A stretch of DNA of 5,106 nt from Alphaproteobacteria bacterium (GTDB lineage: Bacteria; Pseudomonadota; Alphaproteobacteria; UBA8366): assembly GCA_018665505.1 (NCBI GenBank), contig JABJCS010000798.1:1-5106 (forward strand), written 5' to 3'. Below are positions 1-5,077 of the stretch, piece by piece (within the stretch, counting starts at the first letter, position 1; each line of letters starts with the position of its first letter). The notes beneath the pieces were generated by a model. It was not told the origin of the DNA, ran no database searches, and saw nothing but the letters and a program-made list of their open reading frames with translations. The position numbers and the translations under genes were made by a program.

Positions 1-152
1 AACCCCATCAAGCCCACTCGGCCGCCGCCGAATACGAGACTGATCCCATGAGAGGCGAGGAGAGATCCGAATTCCGTTGCGGCCGCTCTGTGGCTCTCGC
101 GGGTGTTGGCGGAGGAACCGCAGTACAGGCATATGGATTTCGCTTTTGGCAT
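1..152 (-). CDS. LOG family protein (TIGR00730-type nucleotide 5'-monophosphate phosphoribohydrolase), 5' part only
   Basis: The gene starts at the ATG complementary to 150-152 and stays open for 50 codons to the left edge, so the C-terminal part is missing. It begins MPKAKSICLYCGSS and residues 39-50 read LVFGGGRVGLMG. These are the first Rossmann strand with the (V/L)YCGSS motif and the (Y/F)GGGxxGLMG loop of LOG/'lysine decarboxylase-like' proteins. The family hydrolyses the N-glycosidic bond of nucleoside monophosphates, with cytokinin riboside 5'-phosphates as the classical substrate, in the cytoplasm. The second hallmark, PGGxGTxxE, would lie outside the window. No other start is possible: the next in-frame codon of note upstream is a TAG at 186-188. 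The Shine-Dalgarno signal is weak. Two other frames are open over the same bases, but only this one gives a recognisable protein. Family assignment is firm; the real substrate in this organism is not known. Confidence 0.93.
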   Translation of the reverse strand, partial: MPKAKSICLYCGSSANTRESHRAAATEFGSLLASHGISLVFGGGRVGLMG

Positions 153-341
153 AACCGTTTTCTTTGTGTTGTATGTGCGGACATTCTAATTAACGGTAAA
201 TTCAGTAACGAAACCGTGATCAACTAGTCGGTCAGTCAACAGGTGGTGAGAGGTTGATTGTTGATGCAAAGCACCGGAACATTCAATTAGATTTGGTTAA
301 TCCTAAAACTATCACTTTTAATTCAATCCGGTGGGGTAAAG
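153..341. promoter_or_regulatory. Divergent intergenic region between the LOG gene and the cytochrome genes
   Basis: This 189 bp spacer is clearly more AT-rich than the flanking genes and must carry promoters for both directions. The best sigma70-like candidate toward the cytochromes is TTGGTT (293-298), 18 bp spacer, TTTAAT (317-322). It matches the -10 consensus at five of six positions but the -35 at only three. It would put the transcript start about a dozen bases before the ATG, so it is weak. An imperfect direct repeat, ACATTCTAATTA (181-192) and ACATTCAATTA (280-290), lies 99 bp apart. I see no convincing FNR/FixK dyad. Confidence 0.35.
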
Positions 342-836
342 ATGAAACGGATTCTAATTGGCGCAATTTCGGGACTTTCGTTGGCGTTAATCGGTGTGTT
401 GGCGTTGGATGTCGCGCCGGCTGCCGCAGACGGCCACGGCGTGATCAAAAAGCGCATTGAATTGATGCGGAAAGACGTGCTGGGCAATTTTAAAGTCATT
501 AAAGGGTTTGTTAAGGAAGGCAAAGGCTCGATGGCCGATGTCGGGAAAGCCGCGAAGGGCATCCAGGCTGCTGCTGGAAAAATTCCGGCTCTATTTCCGA
601 AGGGAACCGGTCGTCCCGACGTCGACGATAAGACGACACGTTCGCTCGCCAAAATCTGGGAAGATTGGGGAACCTTTGAAAAAGCAACAAACGCGATGGG
701 TGCGCATGCGGGCCACGTCGCAATGTACGCAGCTCAAGGAAATGCGGACGAAGTTAAAAAGCATTTCGGTTTAATGGGCAAAGAAGGTTGCGGTGCCTGT
801 CACAAACCGTTCCGTGGACCGAAAGCGAAAAAATAA
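342..836 (+). CDS. Cytochrome c-556 / cytochrome c'-fold monohaem protein (PF01322-type)
   Basis: The product is a periplasmic electron-transfer haem protein of 164 residues, about the family length plus a leader. Residues 1-29 form a signal peptide (basic KR, hydrophobic 5-22, likely cleavage after APAAA before Asp30). The single haem site CGACH lies at 150-154, close to the C-terminus, as in four-helix-bundle class II cytochromes. RIELM at 38-42 starts helix A, LFPKGTG is at 84-90, and IWEDWGTF at 105-112 matches the usual IWxxxxxF of helix C. The residue four after the helix-A Arg is Met42, where cytochromes c' have a non-ligating residue and c-556 has its axial Met. I therefore infer a six-coordinate, low-spin c-556 rather than a gas-binding c'. 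The start has GGTGGGG at 330-336 a few bases upstream. The next gene starts 46 bp downstream in the same direction, suggesting co-transcription. The redox partner is unknown. Confidence 0.9.
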   Translation: MKRILIGAISGLSLALIGVLALDVAPAAADGHGVIKKRIELMRKDVLGNFKVIKGFVKEGKGSMADVGKAAKGIQAAAGKIPALFPKGTGRPDVDDKTTRSLAKIWEDWGTFEKATNAMGAHAGHVAMYAAQGNADEVKKHFGLMGKEGCGACHKPFRGPKAKK

Positions 837-882
837 TCCTCTAAGGTTTTGACGAATCGGATGACATAAGAACAATTGGATC

Positions 883-1758
883 ATGCGGTTCGTCAAATTT
901 GTATTTTTACTATTAGTGGCGACGGCGGCGTATTTTGCGCCGCCGTCCGTCGTTTGGGCGGGAGATAGCGCAAAGGGCGCCTATATCTTCAAGGCAGCCG
1001 GTTGTGCCAATTGTCACACTGATCCCGGCAAGAAGGGTAAGAACGCGCGTCCAAAAGGGGATCCGCTTGCGGGAGGCCGCCCACTCAAGACCCCGTTTGG
1101 GACTTTCTATACCCCGAATATCACTCCTTCCGAGGCGGGGATGGGCGCTTGGTCATTCGCGGACTTTCAACGTGCGATGATTAAGGGCGTGGCGCCGAGT
1201 GGTGCGCCGTATTATCCAGCTTTTCCGTATACGTCTTATACAGGGATGACGACGGCGGATCTGGAAGGTCTATGGACCTATTTGAAATCTCAGAAAGCAT
1301 CCGACCGCGCCAATCAGTCCCACGAATTGAATTTCCCATTTAATATTCGGGCGCTTATGCACGGTTGGCGGCTATTGTTTTTCGCGCCGGGCGACGTCGG
1401 TGATCCGGATCCCAGCAAATCTGCGGAATGGCAGCGCGGTGCATATCTAGTGCGGGTATTAGCGCATTGCGGTGAATGTCATACGCCGCGAAATGTGATG
1501 GGCGCCATGGATCGGTCTCGAGAATTGAGCGGAAACCCTGAGGGGCCGGGTGGAAAAATCCCCGATTTATCGCCGGCTAATAAGAAAGGTGTCGTGACTT
1601 GGTCGCGCGAGGACGTGCTCGAATACCTGAGTAGCGGAATGACGCCGGAAGGCGATTTTGCCGGTGGGGAGATGGCGGAAGTGATCGATCATTCAACCGG
1701 TATTCTGACTGAGGGCGATCGGACTGCTATTGCGGAATTCGTGAAGACGCTAAAATAG
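883..1758 (+). CDS. Periplasmic dihaem cytochrome c
   Basis: The 291-residue product has a signal peptide at 1-26 (hydrophobic FVFLLLVATAAYF, cleavage likely after VWA before Gly27) and two class I cytochrome c domains. Haem sites are CANCH at 41-45 and CGECH at 196-200. The flanking signatures PLAGGRPLKTPFGTFYTPNI (61-80), YYPAFPYTSYTGMT (110-123), LLFFAPG (164-170) and GGEMAEVI (261-268) resemble the cytochrome subunits of membrane alcohol/sugar dehydrogenases and related stand-alone dihaem cytochromes. No dehydrogenase gene is beside it and there is no C-terminal anchor, so I infer a soluble electron carrier. Met264 is the likely axial ligand of haem 2. For haem 1 the usual PAMPY Met is Phe114, leaving Met122 as a candidate. 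The Shine-Dalgarno sequence is poor (TAAGAA, 867-872), and a strong hairpin lies in the signal-peptide codons. It probably forms an operon with the upstream c-556 gene. Confidence 0.92.
   Translation: MRFVKFVFLLLVATAAYFAPPSVVWAGDSAKGAYIFKAAGCANCHTDPGKKGKNARPKGDPLAGGRPLKTPFGTFYTPNITPSEAGMGAWSFADFQRAMIKGVAPSGAPYYPAFPYTSYTGMTTADLEGLWTYLKSQKASDRANQSHELNFPFNIRALMHGWRLLFFAPGDVGDPDPSKSAEWQRGAYLVRVLAHCGECHTPRNVMGAMDRSRELSGNPEGPGGKIPDLSPANKKGVVTWSREDVLEYLSSGMTPEGDFAGGEMAEVIDHSTGILTEGDRTAIAEFVKTLK
921..947 (+). repeat. Perfect 10-bp inverted repeat in the signal-peptide codons of the dihaem cytochrome gene
   Basis: GACGGCGGCG (921-930) and CGCCGCCGTC (938-947) are exact reverse complements separated by a 7-nt AT-rich loop (TATTTTG). 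In mRNA this makes a very GC-rich stem beginning 38 bases into the coding sequence. It is read as Ala-rich then Pro-rich codons of the leader, so it may be a composition accident. It could also slow translation or set the relative yield of the two cytochromes. Confidence 0.7.
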
Positions 1759-1804
1759 AAATTCTTCCTGAGCTTAGCTAAAATATCCATGAGGTTCGTT
1801 GTCA

Positions 1805-1842
1805 CGCTTCCTTTGGCGTATTAACGTGAAGCGGTAATTTTT
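1805..1842 (+). terminator. Weak candidate terminator between the cytochrome and LysM genes
   Basis: CGCTTC (1805-1810) can pair with GAAGCG (1828-1833) across a 17-nt loop, and six T residues follow at 1837-1842. The stem is short, the loop is large, and four bases separate stem and T-run. It ends only a few bases before the next ATG. It may reduce read-through from the cytochrome genes, but the evidence is thin. Confidence 0.25.
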
Positions 1843-1846
1843 TAGG

Positions 1847-2905
1847 ATGAAACCCGTGAACCGCTCTGTCGTTATCGGCCTTATCGGTCTCGGCGCGATT
1901 GTGCTGGCGGTCGCCCTTACATTCTGGCGCGATGCGCCGGAAGAGAAATCCCTAAAAGAAGCGATGCAAGCGCCAGCAACGGTCACTGAAATGCGACGTG
2001 CTGCGGAAAATATAAGCCCACCCGAAGACGTGACAAAGAGCTCGCCGACCGCGGAGAGCACAACAGAGAAAAGTGAAGTGCCAAAGCCCGTGCGTATCGT
2101 GCCGAGCTTCGATGTCGTTCGCGTCAATCCGGAAGGTGACGCCGTCATCGCGGGGCGGGCGGCACCGGGCGCGAAAATTACGGTTATGGATGGCGACACG
2201 ATTGTCGGCGTTGTGACCAGCGACCGGAACGGCGAATGGGTATTGGTGCCGGAGAAACCTTTGCCGCCTGGGAACCGCGCCTTGAGCATTATTGCACAAT
2301 TAGGTGACGGTGAGCCGGTAAGCTCCGGAGATGTCGTTGTTTTGGCGGTGCCTGAGCAAAAAGGACAAAAGGAACGTCCACTCGCGGTTCTAGTGCCGCG
2401 CAAGGGTAAAGATACAAAAAAGGTATTGCAGCGCCCTAGGAAGCCGGAAGCGGGGCGGAATATCGCGTTAACGCTCGAGATTGTGGATTATGACGAAGCA
2501 GGACGGCTACGGCTCTTTGGGCAGGCGAATTCGGGAAATGAAGCCGTTGTCTATTTGAATAATACCGCAATTGGGCGCGTGGGTGTCTCCGACGATGGGA
2601 GTTGGGAGTTGCGACCCGACGAGGCGGTTGTACCCGGGCTCTATACGCTGCGGATCGATGAATTGGCGAAAACGAAAGTGGTTGCACGAATTGAATTGCC
2701 ATTTTCCCGCGCCGCTCCGTTGGTGGATTTAAAGCACGAGGATTATATAATCGTACAACCGGGGAACAGTCTTTGGAGAATTTCTCGGCGAATATTAGGT
2801 GAGGGGACGATGTTTTCGGTCATTTATGAGGCCAACAAAGACCAAATTCGGAACGCCGATCTAATTTATCCGGGACAAGTCTTTGCCGTTCCCAAGACCA
2901 ATTGA
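1847..2905 (+). CDS. Membrane-anchored protein with two Ig-like repeats and a C-terminal LysM domain
   Basis: The product has 352 residues. One hydrophobic segment (about 8-27) follows a short basic N-terminus and looks like an uncleaved anchor, placing the rest in the periplasm. Residues 30-80 are a charged, Pro/Ser/Thr/Glu-rich linker. Two similar beta-rich units follow, about 88-168 and 206-285, each with a matching core (DRNGEWVLVPEKPLPPG at 126-142; DDGSWELRPDEAVVPG at 249-264), which I read as a duplicated bacterial Ig-like domain. A basic linker (171-203) separates them. The LysM domain spans about 299-349: YIIVQPGNSLWRIS at 300-313, then YEANKDQI and LIYPGQVFAVP. LysM binds peptidoglycan glycan chains, so a cell-wall-linked structural or scaffold role is inferred; no catalytic domain is visible. 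The start is uncertain: AGGA (1844-1847) overlaps the ATG but is 8 nt before an in-frame GTG at 1856, which would shorten the protein by three residues. Confidence 0.88.
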   Translation: MKPVNRSVVIGLIGLGAIVLAVALTFWRDAPEEKSLKEAMQAPATVTEMRRAAENISPPEDVTKSSPTAESTTEKSEVPKPVRIVPSFDVVRVNPEGDAVIAGRAAPGAKITVMDGDTIVGVVTSDRNGEWVLVPEKPLPPGNRALSIIAQLGDGEPVSSGDVVVLAVPEQKGQKERPLAVLVPRKGKDTKKVLQRPRKPEAGRNIALTLEIVDYDEAGRLRLFGQANSGNEAVVYLNNTAIGRVGVSDDGSWELRPDEAVVPGLYTLRIDELAKTKVVARIELPFSRAAPLVDLKHEDYIIVQPGNSLWRISRRILGEGTMFSVIYEANKDQIRNADLIYPGQVFAVPKTN

Positions 2906-2927
2906 AGCCAATTCAAGGTTGGGAACG
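2887..2927. terminator. Hairpin spanning both stop codons of convergent genes, candidate bidirectional terminator
   Basis: CGTTCCCAA (2887-2895) and TTGGGAACG (2919-2927) are perfect 9-bp reverse complements. Inside them CC (2898-2899) can pair with GG (2917-2918), and TTGAA (2902-2906) with TTCAA (2912-2916), closing a 5-nt loop. The structure covers the LysM-gene stop (2903-2905) and the opposing gene's stop (2913-2915), which are 7 bp apart, and would form on either transcript. Neither side has a T-run, so it is not a canonical intrinsic terminator. Confidence 0.6.
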
Positions 2928-3362
2928 CCGCTCCGATTCGATAAAGAACGGAAATATATCCAGATATGGTTTGATACTTGCCAATAGAATAGTGACTGCG
3001 GTGATTAATGTATGCGGCGTGATCGGAGCCGCGACCCGAATATCGCCGGCCAGGGCCACTTCCCCATTTTTCGTCACTGCGAATCGTGTTGGGCGTCGTT
3101 TCGCCGTAGACCTTAGCAGCATCATAGCGCCGAGGCGGCGATTCTGTCCTTCCATCGAATAAGGCAGGCGGCCAACTTTCCCCATCAGCTGCATATGTAA
3201 GCTGCCGGATGAATGGGGCACGATGCGGGCAATTAATGGCCAGCCGAGATAGTCGAAACGCATTTCGAACTTGTCATCTTTCGGCGTGGTTAAATCACCG
3301 GCATCACCCGTTGCCAGTGTTTCAATGACATTTTGGGTTTGTGATTCCGGAAGGTCACTCAT
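2913..3362 (-). CDS. Conserved-looking protein of unknown function, 149 residues
   Basis: I do not recognise this protein with certainty. I chose the ATG complementary to 3360-3362 (MSDLPESQ) because GAGAGGA lies five to six bases upstream; an in-frame TTG seven codons earlier (at 3383) lacks such a signal. There is no signal peptide and no haem or metal motif. The N-terminal 30 residues are polar and probably disordered. A beta-rich part follows (FEMRFDYLGWPLIARIV, residues 26-42; LHMQLMGKVGRLPYSME, about 49-65), then a basic helix (RRLGAMMLL), a strand pair (RFAVTKNGEVALAGDIRV), and a C-terminal helix (TPHTLITAVTILLASIKPYL). This alternation recalls the YbjN / type III secretion chaperone-like fold, but that is a guess from pattern only. 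The gene is convergent with the LysM gene and divergent from psd, so it is probably transcribed alone. Confidence 0.75.
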   Translation of the reverse strand: MSDLPESQTQNVIETLATGDAGDLTTPKDDKFEMRFDYLGWPLIARIVPHSSGSLHMQLMGKVGRLPYSMEGQNRRLGAMMLLRSTAKRRPTRFAVTKNGEVALAGDIRVAAPITPHTLITAVTILLASIKPYLDIFPFFIESERRSQP

Positions 3363-3548
3363 CCCGTTCCTCTCACTCAACAATCTTCTTGGACGCTAAT
3401 ACACTAAAGTTTTTTCAAAACAAAGCGATAACGTCAAAGTCCGGACAAAGTTTTACTATATTACAGCTGACTTAACACTGACGGACCGCTATTCATTGAC
3501 AGAACCACTCGGTAATATCCCGCGAACATATTAGAGGCCATTATTCCG
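3363..3548. promoter_or_regulatory. Divergent intergenic region upstream of psd-pssA and the unknown minus-strand gene
   Basis: This AT-rich 186 bp spacer must hold the psd-pssA promoter and the promoter of the minus-strand gene. It contains a consensus -35 hexamer TTGACA (3496-3501), but the only good -10-like sequence after it, TAATAT (3513-3518), is just 11 bp away. It also holds an 8-bp palindrome GTCCGGAC (3439-3446) and three CAAAG copies (3421, 3435, 3446). A TATATT (3457-3462) could be a -10 but has no fitting -35. I cannot name a specific promoter or operator. Confidence 0.4.
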
Positions 3549-4244
3549 ATGCCTGACTTTATGAAGCCCGTGCTTGTCCCGATTCATTCGGCTGGCTGGC
3601 CGTTTATTGCGATTTTCGCCAGTTTGACCCTTGTCGGAGGCTTCTTGTGGACACCGGTTTACGTGATCGGCGGGATTCTGACCGCTTGGTGTACTTACTT
3701 CTTCCGAGATCCCGTGCGAACGACACCAACGCGTATGGGATTGGTCGTTAGCCCAGCGGATGGCGTGGTCCAGATGATTACCGAAGCGGTTCCACCCTCC
3801 GAACTCGACATGCCGATTGAGCCGCTGACGCGCGTCAGTATTTTCATGAATGTTTTTGACGTGCATGTGAACAGATCGCCCGTGGACGGCCATATCTCGG
3901 GTCTTGGATATCGCCCCGGTAAGTTTTTTGACGCCTCGCTCGATAAAGCGAGCGAAGAGAACGAACGCCAGGCCGTTAAAGTTAGAATGGAAAACGGTAC
4001 TGAGATCGCTATGGTTCAAATCGCAGGTCTCGTCGCCCGGCGAATATTGTGTTGGGTACAGCGCGATCAACCGATTCGTGTCGGCGAGCGGTTTGGTATG
4101 ATAAGATTTGGCAGCCGGGTCGATGTCTTTCTGCCGGATGGAGTTTCGCCGTTAGTGGTTGTCGGTCAGAAATCCATCGCTGGAGAGACTGTCCTGGCGG
4201 ATTTAACATCTGACGAGGCCCAGCGGAAAGGAACCGCAAGGTAA
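3549..4244 (+). CDS. psd: Phosphatidylserine decarboxylase proenzyme, short type
   Basis: The enzyme converts phosphatidylserine to phosphatidylethanolamine plus CO2 at the inner membrane, using a pyruvoyl cofactor made by self-cleavage. The 231-residue length fits the short proteobacterial/archaeal-type proenzyme rather than the longer E. coli type. Residues 16-50 are two adjacent hydrophobic stretches (membrane association), followed by FFRDP at 51-55. SPADG at 68-72 supplies the conserved Asp71, and FDVHVNRSP at 103-111 supplies His106. [14 protein letters not shown] at 183-196 holds the Gly-Ser cleavage site, with Ser189 expected to become the pyruvoyl group. This gives a beta chain of about 188 residues and an alpha chain of about 43. 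All expected active-site residues (Asp, His, Ser) are present, so the gene looks intact. The start has AGAGG at 3533-3537, 11 nt upstream, which is slightly long. Its stop overlaps the pssA start by one base. Confidence 0.97.
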   Translation: MPDFMKPVLVPIHSAGWPFIAIFASLTLVGGFLWTPVYVIGGILTAWCTYFFRDPVRTTPTRMGLVVSPADGVVQMITEAVPPSELDMPIEPLTRVSIFMNVFDVHVNRSPVDGHISGLGYRPGKFFDASLDKASEENERQAVKVRMENGTEIAMVQIAGLVARRILCWVQRDQPIRVGERFGMIRFGSRVDVFLPDGVSPLVVVGQKSIAGETVLADLTSDEAQRKGTAR

Positions 4245-5047
4245 TGCTAAAGCGCCGTCCAAAATTTCGCCGCAAGCATAGGGCGCGCAGTCAGACATTC
4301 AGTCGGTTGCTGCCCAATATTATTACGGTCGGCGCGCTCTGCGCCGGACTGACGGGCGTGCGGTTTGCCATTGCGGGGCAATGGGAGTTCGCGATGGTCG
4401 CGATCCTAGTGGCAGCGGTGCTTGACGCGTTGGACGGGACAATCGCGCGGTTGCTGAAGGCCGCGAGCAATTTTGGTGCGGAACTCGATTCTCTTTCGGA
4501 CGTTGTGGCTTTTGGCGTCTCACCTGCATTGATTATCTATTTTTGGAGTCTGTCCGATATCGGCGGTTTCGGCTGGGCGGCAGCGCTGTTTTTTGCGGTT
4601 TGCTGCGCGCTACGTTTGGCGCGTTTCAACAGTACGCTGGAGACACGGCCACCCTATGCCTACAACTTCTTCGTAGGTGTTCCGGCGCCAGGTGGGGCTT
4701 TATTGGCGCTATTGCCATTGCTCGTGAGTCAGGATTTCGGTGATGGGTTCTTCCGGCACCCGGCGGTGACCGGCCCGTGGATTGTCGCAATGGCGCTGTT
4801 AATGGTCAGCCAGGTGCCGACCTACTCGTTAAAGCAACTCCGCGTGCCGCAGCGTATGGTTTTGCCGATGTTGGTGCTCATTGGATTATTGGCTGCGGGC
4901 TTGGCAGGCGCGCCTTGGCTTACCCTGTTGGTCAGCAGTCTCATCTATCTCGGCAGTTTCCCGTTTTCCGTTTTCGCATTCCGCAAACTCAAACGTGAAG
5001 CGGGAGCCGCCGCCGAGGAATCGGAAACGACGGACGATGGAGAATAG
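4244..5047 (+). CDS. pssA: CDP-diacylglycerol--serine O-phosphatidyltransferase
   Basis: This integral membrane enzyme makes phosphatidylserine from CDP-diacylglycerol and L-serine, the substrate for the psd product just upstream. The complete CDP-alcohol phosphotransferase signature is present: D61-x2-D64-G65-x2-A68-R69-x8-G78-x3-D82-x3-D86, whose acidic residues bind the divalent metal ions and CDP group. Several hydrophobic segments follow (roughly 23-45, 47-63, 88-104, 108-126, 143-163, 176-190, 205-225, 226-246). The N-terminus is strongly basic (residues 3-16) and the C-terminal tail is acidic (from about 257), both probably cytoplasmic. At 267 residues it fits the membrane-type (class II) PssA family, not the E. 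coli-type peripheral enzyme. The ATG overlaps the psd stop (TAATG, 4242-4246) and AAAGGAA lies at 4227-4233 within psd, so translational coupling is likely. The C-terminus is followed five bases later by a strong hairpin. Confidence 0.97.
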   Translation: MLKRRPKFRRKHRARSQTFSRLLPNIITVGALCAGLTGVRFAIAGQWEFAMVAILVAAVLDALDGTIARLLKAASNFGAELDSLSDVVAFGVSPALIIYFWSLSDIGGFGWAAALFFAVCCALRLARFNSTLETRPPYAYNFFVGVPAPGGALLALLPLLVSQDFGDGFFRHPAVTGPWIVAMALLMVSQVPTYSLKQLRVPQRMVLPMLVLIGLLAAGLAGAPWLTLLVSSLIYLGSFPFSVFAFRKLKREAGAAAEESETTDDGE

Positions 5048-5051
5048 CCGA

Positions 5052-5077
5052 CAGATGAGCCGGATCCGCCTCATCTG
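5052..5077 (+). other. Strong hairpin just after pssA, possible terminator or translation-control element
   Basis: CAGATGAG (5052-5059) pairs perfectly with CTCATCTG (5070-5077). After one C-C mismatch the inner bases CGGATCCG (5061-5068) are self-complementary, so the whole 26 bp is palindromic at 24 positions. It starts five bases after the pssA stop. There is no T-run downstream, so it is not a classical intrinsic terminator. An ATG (5055-5057) that could start the next gene lies within the left arm. Confidence 0.6.

Noticed and set aside
69..86. EcoRI-like GAATTC followed by NotI-like GCGGCCGC, resembling a cloning adapter
   Set aside because: Both sites lie in frame within the recognisable LOG coding sequence (residues HRAAATEF), with continuous family-like sequence on both sides, so they are natural codons and not vector.
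8..223. Minus-strand 71-codon frame in another register over the LOG gene
   Set aside because: It is a shadow frame; its product is low-complexity and the true LOG frame covers the same bases.
3..227. Plus-strand frame open from the window start to a TAG at 225-227
   Set aside because: It is antisense to the LOG gene and then runs into the AT-rich spacer; the translation resembles nothing, while the opposite strand gives clear family motifs.
254..272. FNR/FixK-like dyad around TTGATTGTTGATGCAA upstream of the cytochromes
   Set aside because: The right half does not match ATCAA at the required four-base spacing; only the left half fits.
254..460. Plus-strand 68-codon frame starting at TTG
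   Set aside because: It overlaps the cytochrome c-556 gene out of frame and becomes Cys/Arg-rich nonsense there.
849..877. TTGACG at 849-854 as an internal promoter before the dihaem cytochrome
   Set aside because: At 16-17 bp spacing the only -10 candidates are AACAAT/ACAATT, which match poorly.
3421..3450. Three CAAAG copies as a possible operator
   Set aside because: The repeats are only five bases, irregularly spaced (14 and 11 bp), and lie in AT-rich DNA where they are expected by chance.
3496..3518. TTGACA ... TAATAT as a psd promoter
   Set aside because: Both hexamers look good but the spacer is only 11 bp, far short of 16-18, so I do not call it a sigma70 promoter.
3936..3955. 7-bp inverted repeat TCGCTCG / CGAGCGA with a 6-nt loop inside psd
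   Set aside because: It is short, lies in mid-gene in codons of a charged helix (LDKASE), and has no context suggesting a function.
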